From Chimonanthus salicifolius (Eukaryota > Streptophyta > Magnoliopsida > Laurales > Calycanthaceae): 64,000 nucleotides of DNA. The stretch covers positions 56,836,769 through 56,900,768 of the forward strand of contig CM023538.1 of assembly GCA_013350335.1 (NCBI GenBank), written 5' to 3'. Made by a program: the position numbers and the translations under genes. The notes under the pieces were generated by a model, which did not search any database, was not told the origin of the DNA, and worked only from the letters and a program-made list of their open reading frames with translations. This document shows, one piece after another, positions 11,584-22,688 of the stretch. Numbering within the stretch: the stretch's first letter is position 1; every line of letters starts with the position of its first letter.

Positions 11584-11990
11584 CACCACCTAAAAAGGCA
11601 TAATTACCAAACCGACAAATCAGTCTAAATCAGTCTAAAAACCAATAAAATGAAGAAATCAAAGCCCCCCAAAAAAGATCCAGATCTCCAAACCCAATAA
11701 ATCAAAACACTAGACTTCAAATAACAGAGGAAACCCAGAATTCTACTGTTTCTGATCGAGAAACATGAAAAAATTACCAAACCCAGAAGAAACTGAAGAT
11801 GAGAGAAGGCAAGAATCCAAGAAATCTGAGACGAGAGAACTGAGAAGAATCGAGGAATGGAAAATTACTTCACCTCTAGAGGCGTAAATATGGCGGGAAT
11901 CAAAGAGCAGAGGAGTAAAAAAGGAGCCAAAATGCGAACCCTCGAATCCAAGAAATCTCTTCTGAAGCCTCTTTCAAAAAACCTCGCCCG
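11584..11990 (-). promoter_or_regulatory. MYB3R 5' UTR with one intron
   Basis: Reading the minus strand, a donor TTG|GTAATT at 11778/11777 and an acceptor TTTTTAG at about 11590 frame a 188-base intron. It leaves only 6 UTR bases before the ATG. The upstream UTR exon is inferred to run from 11778 to roughly 11990. A TATA-like run (TTATTATATTCC on the minus strand, about 12026-12036) sits at a fitting distance. The splice sites are visible; the transcription start is inferred. Confidence 0.5.
11893..11900 (-). promoter_or_regulatory. E2F-like site upstream of MYB3R
   Basis: The minus strand reads ATTCCCGC, a full match to the E2F consensus WTTSSCSS. It lies in the first UTR exon or core promoter. 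E2F sites are expected in S-phase and cell-cycle genes; occupancy is inference. Confidence 0.4.
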
Positions 11991-12041
11991 TTGAAAGGCA
12001 ACAGAAAGAAATAAAGAGGAGGTGGAATATAATAACGGACA

Positions 12042-12051
12042 TCTAACGGCT
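12042..12051 (+). promoter_or_regulatory. MSA (mitosis-specific activator) motif upstream of MYB3R
   Basis: TCTAACGGCT matches the MSA consensus YCYAACGGYY at every position. It lies just upstream of the inferred transcription start. A second AACGG core lies 9 bases away (12033-12037). MYB3R proteins bind MSA elements, so auto- or cross-regulation is plausible. Confidence 0.5.
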
Positions 12052-13544
12052 TTCCTGCCGTCAACTAATCGCGCGTTCTCATATCGTTAAGAGTATCTAT
12101 CGCAAGTGCCACACCGGTTACTTTAAAATGGGACATTTTAACATATTTATGGAAAAAGCAACCCTTTCAAATAAATAAAAGGATATATACATTATTTAAA
12201 TTCAAAGTTAACAATATAAAATCATACCCATTTGATCTACGAATGTAAAATGGATGATTAGATAAAAAAAATTTATAATTGGCTATTAATTTAAAATTTC
12301 AATTTAAACAAAGAGTGCAGCTTAGGTATGTGAATCGAGTTCATAATCTGATATTAATTTGTCTATCTAAATTCAACTTATTATTATTTTTTTAGCTTAA
12401 CTCATCTTTTAAATTGTCAGTAACTGCAACTCATTTCTAAAACTTTGATGTATACTCATTTTTTTTAAAATTTAGGCTAAATAAGTAAAAGCAAGTTAAA
12501 GGGTCAAGATTAGCTTGTGTAATTAAGTAAATAACTAGGTCTATATACATTATATTAACATTTTCAAATAAATAGCATTCATAAAAATAAGTCTATACTG
12601 TTAACTGTCTCAACAAAATTATTAATAAACATATAGAAAATGATGTTTGTGTATACAAAATTTAGATAAATCGACAAGTTGAATTATATAAAATATGATT
12701 TTAGTCTAGTCTAAATTAAAAATACATCAAATTATATTACTTTTTATCGAACATATTTTAAATAAATTGGGTTAGTCCTCTCATATTTTAAATGAAGTCG
12801 AGTTCGATTGATCTCAGCCCAAGTTGCACTCCTAAATTAAATAGATAAAACATTTAAATGAGATTATTTTGGTATTTAAGACATTTTTATTAATTTATAG
12901 AAATTGTCATTTTATTTGAATGGGTTAATAAGTGTTTTTCAAGTGGTCGTTGAGTCGTTCCAAGAAACACTCGTTTTCTCACACATAGACTAACTTGGCC
13001 TATGCAATTTCAAGGTTCCGTTATCGTTTTCATATATTAAAGTTTGAAACTCTAACGGCACTCTCCTTGGGCGATTAAATGTCGAGCAAGTTCTGCGCCG
13101 TTGATTTCTCTCAGGTCATTCTGCACCGTTAGATTGGATCGAAGAGAGGAATATTAAGTTGGGGTTGCGAAAGGGACACTTGAACTAATTCAAGATTATT
13201 GAGAGTTATTTTAATATTAGGAATTGGATGGTGGGGATTTATCAGTGGGTTTTGATAGATAAATCTGGGCCGTTGGATGGAATCGTGGGAGAAACATCGT
13301 GCGAGACTCCTAACTAATTTAGGTACAATTAGTTTTATTTATCATTTCATTTTTCCAATGTGCGTCTGCCACAAACTAAAACTCCTGTTACCACTCTTTT
13401 ATATTTGTGACTCGATTTTGATTTGGATAAGATATGGCAATTTATATGGTCTACTAAACCTACTAATTTAGAGTAGAATTTTTTAATATGTCAAACACAT
13501 TGCATTGGATATTTTTATTCAATTGATTCAAGCAAATGAGATAG
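12052..13544. other. Intergenic region upstream of MYB3R
   Basis: AT-rich and without a credible gene. It contains a perfect MSA-type match on the minus strand at 13268-13277 (TCCAACGGCC) and two 9-of-10 matches near 13051-13060 and 13125-13135. Confidence 0.5.
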
Positions 13545-14982
13545 TGTGAGATAAGACATTTTCATAAACTATCAGTTGCTTGATTAAGATACATTTAAAT
13601 ATATAGACTAATATATAATGACAAATAAGCTCAAATTCTAAACTTAATTCCAAACCAAATATATAGATTTAACACAAACTTAGAATTTTAATTTAATAAA
13701 AGCTCTAATTTATTCTAACATCCCCCTCCGACTCAAATAGGACTACCACTTGAGTTTGAAATTATTGAATTAAAAAAGCTGATAACTCGATAATCCAACG
13801 GTCGACTATTCTATCTAGTGGAGTAGAAGCATATCAACGGTGAGATGTACCGGTGAAGTAAAAAACAGAACTATAAAGTCACGTGTATAGAGCAAACTTC
13901 AGATGAACAAAACAGGCATAACTTGATGTTCAAATTCATGAGATCGACAAATCCAGATTGACCTCAATTCTTAAAACCATAATTGTGGAAGTAGACAGAT
14001 CCAGAGCACACAAAATCTAGTTAATAAAAGTATATCTATCTTTCTATATGCAAAAAAAAATAATCTAGAGATAGAAATAATCAGATCCGAATAAAAAAAG
14101 AACTAAACTAATTTGCCACAAAGATAAAATCCAATAGACATATGATCCAAACTGGGCCACAACAGATATAGAATAGCACTGACAATGATTAATATCCGAC
14201 CTAATAGTAGAGATAACACTAATAACATAACTTCTAGTATGACTTGAATTGAAATATAAAATTATCTTACAAATCTTTGAGATCTACAGAGGTAGACACC
14301 CAGTACCGGCCCTGAACTCTCAAGGGCCTTAGGCGCAGTGCACTGGTGGAGACTCTGAGAGCAGTGCAAGTGGGGGCCTTACAACCTAGTGATCACATTG
14401 GGAGGCCCTAGGTGGCGGCCTAGTTGACCTAAAGCCAGAGTTGGCCCTGGTGACACCCTGATTTCCTACCACTTCTTTTGGAGCTTGCATGACAAGTGTA
14501 ATCTATCAATTGTTTGGGCTTGCATTGCTTCCATGAAACAATTTCTATCCTCCTCATTGAAACATACAATCAGAATGAGAAAGCCTCCATTTGAGTAATC
14601 CATCTCAGTTGGGTCCTCTCTTGCTTGCCATTTTTCTCCAACCCCAATTACGCCCTTTTCTTTACTGAAGAAGAGAGTTTTTTTTTTTTTATAAAAACCA
14701 ATTTAATTCAATGGAAAGGATAACAGGATCGTTACAAAGATATGAGACTTTGCAAAATTGCAGATGACAATACAACAGAAGGTTACAAAATAAAGTCAGC
14801 TATGATTGTTTAGGATGTGACACAACAGGGAGATACCATGTGACATAAAGACAACTTTTCATAAACTGTTAATTGCTTGATTAATTCATTAACATACATT
14901 CCAATATATAAACTAACATATAAGCACAAATAAACTCAAATTCTAAATTTAATCCTAAACCCAACTCTAATTTATTCTAACA
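13545..14982 (-). mobile_element. Complete small LTR retrotransposon, TSD GATAG
   Basis: Left LTR 13545-13720 and right LTR 14839-14982 both start TGTGA and end TTTATTCTAACA. Reading the minus strand, a polypurine tract (about CGGAGGGGGA, 13721-13730) precedes the left LTR. A primer-binding site TGGTATCTCCC (complementary to initiator Met-tRNA in its first bases) follows the right LTR. The 5-bp target duplication GATAG is perfect (13540-13544 and 14983-14987). The internal 1.1 kb has no gag or pol, so it moved in trans. A family A hAT MITE is nested in it. Confidence 0.88.
14301..14449. mobile_element. hAT MITE, family A, 149 bp (nested)
   Basis: It begins CAGTACCGGCCCTGAA and ends GTTGGCCCTG, with family A subterminal words (AGGGCCTTAGGCG). 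Imperfect 8-bp flanks are TAGACACC and GTGACACC. It is inserted in the internal region of the LTR element 13545-14982. Confidence 0.7.
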
Positions 14983-16526
14983 GATAGATAGTTGACGAGT
15001 TAAACTCTATCTATTTATTTTGTTTAGTTTGAATTAGGTATATTTAATTCCATAGGAAGTGGCTTAGAAAACTTTAAGCGTGAATCGAACTTAAGATTTC
15101 CTTTTATAAGAAGAGCTTTTTGACCATCAAACTTGTCAACAAAACTTGTTCATAACGATCTCATTGTTATAAGTTACTTTATGACTTTATTTGCAATAGT
15201 TCACAATGAAAGGTCTTTTTCTAACTCAAACTAAGTACACTCATAATTTCCTTGAAAGGTGAAAGATGAGAGTTTTGAAGCCCACTAAATTCCATTGTCG
15301 TTGCCTTTGGAAGTAAGCCATCTAAATGTGCGGCTCTCCTACCTTTACTATGCCAAATATTGCATTTGTCTATTCGTGTATAATCCCACATCAATTCATT
15401 GAGCTTTTGTTAAACACATTGTGAGATCTTCATCCTCGTTGGTTTCTTTGGCAAAGTTCATCTACAATTAGAACTAGCCCTGGTGATAGGTGGAGTAGAA
15501 TGCCGCCTAATGTCTTCAAAAAATAGGTTAAAAAAATTAGAAAATAAAAAAGGGATACTAATTGCAGTAGAGCCATATTAAGAGTTTGTCTAAGACCTCT
15601 GAGATTTTAGGGCATCCCAGGGTCGCACTGTCTACAATGATTAATGCATACTTAAATGTTGATTGAACAAGTAATCCTGATGATTGTTACTCTACTACTA
15701 CTTATTGTGCATACTCTGGCTTAAATCATATATTTTTGGAGTAGCAAGGAACAACCTATTGTCGTTAGATCAATCACAAAATTTAAGCTCAAGGGACTTG
15801 CCAATGCTGCTGTTGAGGTTACTTGGATAGAATCATTAGTGAGTGACTTGAGAGTTTTTTATTTTACTTTATTATTAACACAAGTCCTTCCTTTTGACAA
15901 TCTCAATGCCTTGTATCTCACAATATAAATCTAAGTCATCAGTGTTTTTATCAAGCACATCATCATCAATAGCAACCAATACCACATTCATTTGGAGTCG
16001 ACTTCATGAGCGCTTTTTCTCCAATTGACCCTATCATAAACATATTTACATCAAGCAGATAGAGATTAATTTTCATTTCAAATGAGAAGGGTTGCTAAGA
16101 AGGACATCCAAGTTTGTTTCATTCATCAATTATTCAAATTCACATGTTCATTAATTGGAGAATTATCTATTGTTATTTTTGCTAATTAAGTGAGAAACTA
16201 ACTGATGTAGGCCAAGAGGTCTAAGATTTAGCGAAAACTAAAGACCCTTTTTTTTTTTTTCAAAAATAATCCCCAAACAACCAAAAAAAAACCTGTTAAA
16301 TCTGAAATAAAAATAAAAATTGATAGCAACCTTAGACTAACTGGATTTTTCTATTGAGTCGAGTTTACTCAACCAAGTCAATCGAGTCATCTTTAAGTTT
16401 TTAAAATCATTCTCTAAGCATTGATATCATCACACAAATTACTAGAACAAAGATCTTATGGTGAAATCCAAGAGACACAACAAGGAAGGTGGGTAGGGTC
16501 TTTAGCAAAAAAATGACCATGACAAC
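14983..16526. other. Intergenic, no gene seen
   Basis: AT-rich sequence around the family A MITE. No open frame with recognisable content. Confidence 0.5.
15469..15630. mobile_element. hAT MITE, family A, 162 bp, TSD TCTACAAT
   Basis: Degenerate family A ends (TAGAACTAGCCCTGG at left, CAGTGCGACCCTGGG as reverse complement of the right end). A perfect 8-bp target duplication TCTACAAT flanks them at 15461-15468 and 15631-15638. Confidence 0.82.
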
Positions 16527-16912
16527 TAGGGGTCGAGATATTGGCCGATACGAAACGTATCGACTGATATCATATTTGTTTTAAACACCGTATAATATCG
16601 GTTGATATATATTATATCGGTTGTATAGCCTTCATATCGGCCGATATTACCGATATATCACCGAATCATATCGGTATTTAAAAAAAAATTCAAAACGGTG
16701 ATGGGCCCAGGTCAAAATATAGGCCGATATCAGCCGATGTTTATATTTTCAATTTTTTTTAAAAAAAACAGTTTCTTTTTTGGTTTTTTATATTTTTTAA
16801 TTCAAAAAAATAAAATAATAAAATAATACTGATATTTAAAAAAAAAAAAACAAAAAGAGGAGAGAGAATCATATCGGCTGAATTATCAGCCTGGCCATTT
16901 TTTGAACCCCTG
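16527..16912. mobile_element. hAT MITE, family B (ATATCGGCCGATAT type), 386 bp, TSD ATGACAAC
   Basis: Left end TAGGGGTCGAGATATTGG; right end reverse complement CAGGGGTTCAAAAAATGG. The 8-bp target duplication ATGACAAC is perfect (16519-16526 and 16913-16920). The core has repeated palindromic CGGCCGATAT words and a T-rich/A-rich centre. Confidence 0.9.
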
Positions 16913-17635
16913 ATGACAACAGTAATTATGAAATCATTCAACTCTAATCACTAAATTTAAGATAGTTGAGTCTCCGTTTAAATACTCCAAAAATGTTAAA
17001 GTAATGCTATTTGAAATGAAAAACTGAATACACCTTTTTGAATAATTTGCAGTGAATAATACAAATTTATAGGAAGAATTTTAGTGGAAACATAAAAAAA
17101 AAAAAAAAAATTCAAAGAAGGGAGATGACTTAGAGAAGAAGTTAAGAGTTGAAAGTTGGAAGGTAACTAGGTAGGAAAAGCAAAGAAAAGCGCAGAAAGA
17201 GAGGAATTCTATTCAGTTTGCACTAAATTTAATGCAACGGTCAATAGGTGCCACTTGGGTTTAGATGGATGAGTAGGTTTAAAATATCTTGGCTGGGATG
17301 GGTGCTAATAAATTTTATTTTGATTAGATAAGAGAATTCATGCTTCTTAAAATCTTTAAATTTTATATTTATTTAATGGTGAGAATTCATTGGGTTAGAT
17401 GAATCGATTTTAAAAGTCAAATTGATGTCAAATTAGATATGGATGCAATCCATAGCAGATATGTGTGCGTGAGGGGTGAATCAGATTCATTAGGTCTACT
17501 GTGGGCCTCCAAAATCAAAGTTCACATAAGTATCAGCCACACACCACGTAAAGTGCTTTTACAGTGAAAGCTTCATGTAGAATCTACTTATGATTATGAG
17601 GTTGGGTGGATTTCAAATCCTTCGTAATCATAGCT
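16913..17635. other. Intergenic, no gene seen
   Basis: AT-rich stretch between the family B MITE and the 135-bp tandem repeat. No recognisable coding or RNA feature. Confidence 0.5.
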
Positions 17636-17905
17636 AGAGTTATTTAATTGAGTTGACTTTTTTAGATAGAATATCAAATATATATCTTTTTTTTTTATGA
17701 TGAAGAACACTAGGCACGTACGCATGCACACACACGAGCCTTTATTTAAACCCGCTCTTATGCCCATATAAGAGTTATTTAATTGAGTTGACTTTTTTAG
17801 ATAGAATATCAAATATATATCTTTTTTTTTTATGATGAAGAACACTAGGCACGTACGCATGCACACACACGAGCCTTTATTTAAACCCGCTCTTATGCCC
17901 ATATA
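17636..17905. repeat. 135-bp perfect tandem duplication
   Basis: Copies 17636-17770 and 17771-17905 begin AGAGTTATTTAATTG and end CCCATATA. I find no difference between them, even in the 10-T run. The unit is 45 codons, so the minus-strand frame at 17594-17965 repeats the same peptide twice; that frame is a by-product. A related shorter CCCGCTCTTAYGCCC repeat continues to about 18000. Confidence 0.93.
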
Positions 17906-18490
17906 AAAACACACATACATGGGCTTTTGTTTAAAGCCCGCTCTTACGCCCGTATAAAAACACACACACTTGGGCTTAAAGCCTGCTTTTATGCCTATTT
18001 ACTTTTATATATTATATACATACATCAGAGGGCCATATTTGTCATTATTTTCATTTTTAATTTTTATTTTGTAAATTAAAAAATTAACTATAGATATTGA
18101 AAACAAACTCGAAAATTACCATACGTTGAAATTTCATCTTTAAAAAATAAATTTTTAGTCACTTGACCTTAACTGTTAAAATCATCAATCATCAACTCTT
18201 TTCAAGGACGTATATCAACTTTGAACATTAATATTAAGTGGCTGAAAATTTGATTGAAATTTTTAAATTGTGTTGTTTTTTAAGCAATGCTTTCATATTA
18301 AAAGTTAGATTTTAAATTACAAAACAAAAATAAAAAAGTGTTAAGATGCCAAATAAATGGACTTGGGCTTTAAAAGCCCAACCGACTTTGAATGGGCTCG
18401 AATTTTGTAAATATAAGCCGGGTTGGGTTTTTTACCAAGTCTAGCCCAAACCCGGCTCGTGAACTAAGGCCTAATTGTAGAGGTATCTAG
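17906..18490. other. Intergenic, CCCGGCTC/GGGCTT-rich repeat
   Basis: AT-rich, with 18360-18480 rich in AAAGCCCAA and CCCAAACCCGGCTCG. These words resemble family C repeat cores. No gene seen. Confidence 0.45.
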
Positions 18491-20030
18491 GTTGATACTG
18501 TGCATATCAGTCGATTTTCTTTTTTTTTTTTTTAAAATATAGTTGTGGGAGAAACCAATGAGTGAGCCACACGTGGACTGTCTCCCAGTCTCAACCCTCA
18601 GACCGCCGATGTTGCACCTTCTCCGGCTATTGAAAATGCTCTCTCTCTGTCGCCGTCTCTCTGCTTTCGTTCTCTGCCTTTTATCCCAGCTATTCGGCCT
18701 TTATGGGCATGACTTTGGTGCAACCAAGGTTTTAAAAATCAGGCCACATCTAGAATATCAATCGAGTCTGTATCGGGTTCAAGGACCTACATCATTTAAG
18801 AAAAAAAGGAAATAAAAGAGAAATTAAATGGCTTAGATCCCCTTCCTATCCGTACTCTTCATTTTGAAGTTTGGAAAGAAAGAACCCATATGTTTAAGTT
18901 TCCATTTTATTTATAAATTATTTTTATTGGATTTTTAGAAAATTTTAAGTGGCCAATATTCTACTCTGAAGCAACGAAATAGATAAGGAAAGTGAAAGCA
19001 AGTACTGTTTAGTGGCTATTATTATGCTTTGGGTCTTTACTCTTTACTAGATGTGGGTTTGGATTTCATGAGGTTTAATTGAAAGAGGAGAGAGTGCGAC
19101 AGTCGAGAGAGAATCAGCAGTGGGCGATCTTTCAGAGAGAAAGAGGAGTGGCTGAATGGCCGTCGCGGTGACCGGTGGGAGCGGCGACGGGCGGAGGGGA
19201 GAGTGAAGGATGAGAGAGACGAAGAGAAAGTAGCGGTTATGCGTGTGGGATGGGTTTAACATCATTAATTACACTCGTGTGACGTATGGTTCTACCCATG
19301 GGTATGGAATCGGCCAAAGTGAAGGCCAATTTTTTTTTTTTTTTAAATAAATATCCGTTGTGCGTCCGAGTCAATATCTCGACCGATATTTGTGTATATC
19401 AGATGAATATCGACTGATATTTATATTTTTTATTTTTTTTAAAAAATAACTTTTCTTTGATTTTTTTGAAAGAATTAAATAAAAATGACCAACATTTCTG
19501 AAAAAAATAATTAAAGAGAGAGAAAAATCTCACTCGAGATCTCGGTTGGATTGAAAAATCAGCCGAAATCTCAGTTCAGCCAATTTTTCTACCCCTCTTC
19601 CTACCGTAATTCTACAACTCACGTTTTATTAACACGAGCTTGGGCTGAAACAGGAGCAGGTTAGGCTGAATTCGGTCATCATCAAAATCATGTCTAACCC
19701 ATATAAAAAATGGTTGAGCTTGGCTTAACTCGATGCAATTTGGTAATCTAAATTGCAGAACTGAATCTGACCTGACCTAGAGTCCGAGAATCAGTCCAAC
19801 TCATTTTAGCCCAAATTAAAAAAACCAATTTAAAATAAAATAAGAAAAAATTTAAATAAAAAATACTTGGACCGCTAAGCTTTTGGATAAGGGGAATGGT
19901 CCGGGTTTTGATGGTGACCTGCCATGGAGAACTCGGGAGTCAGACAGGATTGAAAGGGAGAGATGACAGAGAACATGGCCGCCGGTTACAGAGAGTGAAG
20001 GAAAGAGAGTTCGCCACCTAAAAGGTTAAA
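18490..20030. repeat. Composite repeat with family B words and GC-rich islands
   Basis: Family B-like words (CGACCGATATT, ATCGACTGATAT) occur at 19370-19430 and a CTACCCCT terminus at about 19590. Between them lie two GC-rich islands (about 18545-18720 and 19085-19250). A third short one (19905-19990) lies beyond. The small frames on either strand have low-complexity Pro/Ser/Leu content and no recognisable domain. The islands could be captured gene leader sequence; no target duplication could be fixed. Confidence 0.4.
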
Positions 20031-20369
20031 AAGTTACAATTTTTTGGTGGCAGATCTTGGTTTTAAATTTCTTATCAAGACGATTCCATAAATTCTTGCT
20101 AGATTTAAATTAACTATAGACTTCGTAGTTCTCATTAGTCATGGCATTAAGTCATTAAGCATATAATTACGACATAAATAATCACATTTTCCACAACTCC
20201 AGAACTGTTAAAATCGTTCCCATCAGTTCATTTTCTTTTGTTAGAGAGCCTTTGATCACATTGAATAGATGAAGAGTGTCAAATAAAATTGTATTTTCTA
20301 TTGTGACCTTTTAAAATTATTGTCATAAAAAATCACCACTTTTGGAATTTTTAAGTCGGCAACTAAGAG

Positions 20370-20718
20370 AAGGGCTGAAACTCGGATTGGGTCGGATTGG
20401 ATTTACATAAACTCAACTCACTCATGTCGAAACTTATTCAACTCGATCCGACTCGACTTGACTTGAATTGCTAACCTGAGTTACTCAACATGACCCGACC
20501 TGAATTTCTGACCCAACTCAACCTAAGTACTGTTTTATAACTTGGTGCACGTGAGTGGGATCGAGTTGAGTTGATTTTAAATTTATCAACCCGACTCGAC
20601 CCAAATTTCAGTGTGGGTTTTTTTCCTAACCCAACCCGAGCCTGACATATACAAATATATAATCCCAACCTATTGATTTCTCGGATCGAATTAACACTCG
20701 ACCCAAGTTTCACCCCTA
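20370..20718. mobile_element. Family C hAT-like MITE, about 349 bp
   Basis: Left end AAGGGCTGAAACTCGG and right end (reverse complement) TAGGGGTGAAACTTGGG. The core is dense in GACCCGAC, ACTCGA and GGGTCGG. Size and ends agree with the better copy at 45252-45596. Flanking 8-mers match poorly (5 of 8). Confidence 0.7.
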
Positions 20719-20759
20719 CACAAGAGAATGCTTGGCTCTATGCACAAGCACAGGTCATT

Positions 20760-20817
20760 CACAAAATTGATGTTCTAGTTTGCTTTGGCACAAAATTGAT
20801 GTTCTAGTTTGCTTTGG
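20760..20817. repeat. 29-bp tandem duplication
   Basis: CACAAAATTGATGTTCTAG followed by TTTGCTTTGG occurs twice in a row. Confidence 0.9.
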
Positions 20818-22515
20818 TTGTTGAAGCAAAAATTTGCAGAGAATTTTGTGTAGGGAAAACACTCTTGCTCAGACAATTGAGTCCTGCAATGAAAAAGAGT
20901 AAGATGAAAGGATAAACTCAATAACAAGTAGAGTTTAGGACTTGAGTCTGACAAATAACATGTTGGGCCTAGGCCCATTAAGGCCCATTATACATTCATT
21001 TTATTCGTTTCATTGTTATATGTCGCATTCTTGATTTGTAATTACTTTTAGATATTCATTTCATTCATTTGAAGTTTTACATATGGTTATATTTGAATTA
21101 AGATTAATATTATCATGTTTATTATTTAAATTTTAATTAATTACTTTATATGAATTATTAAAGTTATACACTTAATTTCATATTTTAATTTAAACATATT
21201 TATTAAAATTTATTTTCATTTTTATTTTATTCTAAATTAATTTATTTAGCGCCCATGTTTTAAAGACAGACAAATTGGGCTAGTATTTATAAAGATTTTC
21301 AGATTTATTTAAGTCATTATTGAATTTGAATTTATATTACTAAAGTAGAGAAGATATTTTAAAAAATTATAAATTAGCTTTAAATTTATGAAAATGGATT
21401 ATTAGAAATTTGTTTTATACATTCATTTCATTCTTGCCGCTTACTATAAATGGTAATATTTTTTATTCTTTATTTGTTATTATTTTTATACATGAAATTC
21501 ATTTTATACAATTATTTTCATTTCAATTCCTTTTATTCCTCATTTTTACAAAATTTTATTGAAGATACGAGTAAATTTTGTCAATATATTCATTTCGTAC
21601 TAATTAACTAGATCAATATCTTGGCAAAAAATACTAGATTTTATTTTCCATTTTTCTAGTATTTTGGGCTATTTTTTTCAAAATTATTAAATCTCGATTT
21701 TGTAACTTGAAAACCTCATTTTTGATATCTAAATGTCCATTAAATAATGATATGATTACGTAGAAATGAAGCCTAGATTTTTTCTAAAGTTTCTGTAATT
21801 TTTCTCAATTTGTTGAAGATAAAAACAAAAGAGAGAGAAATCGTATTGACGATTATCGCCGATACAGGCGTAATGGGCACCAGTATCGGAGTGACGATTT
21901 TTAAACACCCGATATATGAGATTGAATTAGGAGAAAATGGTGGAAGTCACAATTTTTTTCCATTTATCTGTTTGATAATTAAAAAAGTGAATATTATATC
22001 AAATAAATTTATTTTCTTTTACATGAGATGATTTATGAATTAGGAGATTTATGTTGTTTAACATAAAAATCTTATAAATTTTCTATTGATAATGATGCCA
22101 TATCCATCACATGAAAAGAAAAATATAGTTGGTATTTCTTGTCCAAATGTCATTAGGGTTGTCATTAGAAAGAAATAACTATGCTTTTATCAAATCAAAT
22201 ACCATTAGTTTCAGATTAGGACAAAAGCACTGAAATCAGAGGATTAAGAGACTAACAGAGCTAGGTTCGGTGGACATGATGCTAACAAACAAAAGAAAAT
22301 TATTGCAGGTCACTGAGGTAGTTACTTTCATGGATAATAATATTCTTAAATACTTTTTAAAATGACAGGTGTCACCAAGAGAGAATTGCCGTGTGTCCTA
22401 TGAAGTAATATGTGGCGGATTGGAACGGACTATTTATAAAGTTTAGATGTTGATTAATTATGTATTTAAACATTGGACATTTAATGTTCATTATTTTTTT
22501 AAAACTCAATCTCAT
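20818..22515. other. Intergenic, very AT-rich
   Basis: Long AT-rich stretch with repeated ATTCATTTCATT words. A family B-like fragment (ATTATCGCCGATAC, CCCGATATATG) lies at 21840-21920. No gene seen. Confidence 0.5.
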
Positions 22516-22688
22516 ATTTTTTTTCTTTTTTGAATTTACGTGGAGGAAATTGTGGGAAACCTAGCGTAAAATCCCCACATGTGATACCGCTGCCCTTAAG
22601 ATACATCAGGTGAAGTCATGGGGGCTCGAACGTGACACTTTTCGCTTTCTGAGGCGAGATATTATCTGTTGAACTATTTGTTAATATT
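22516..22688 (-). repeat. SINE-1 copy (tRNA-derived)
   Basis: Reading the minus strand it matches the best copy at 59397-59562: GTTCGAGCCCCCATGA box-B region, then TTTTACGCTAGG, then TTTCCCACA and an A-rich tail (T run at 22516). Divergent copy. Confidence 0.65.

Noticed and set aside
13794..13803. Perfect MSA-like motif TCCAACGGTC
   Set aside because: It lies in the internal region of the LTR element 13545-14982, so it is probably not part of a MYB3R promoter.
17594..17965. 123-codon repeat protein on the minus strand
   Set aside because: It arises only because a 135-bp DNA duplication is a multiple of three. The peptide is low in complexity and has no domain.
18543..18815. 90-codon frame with Leu/Arg-rich N-terminus
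   Set aside because: It has no domain, lies in repeat-derived GC-rich sequence and runs into family B-like DNA. Kept only as part of the composite repeat.
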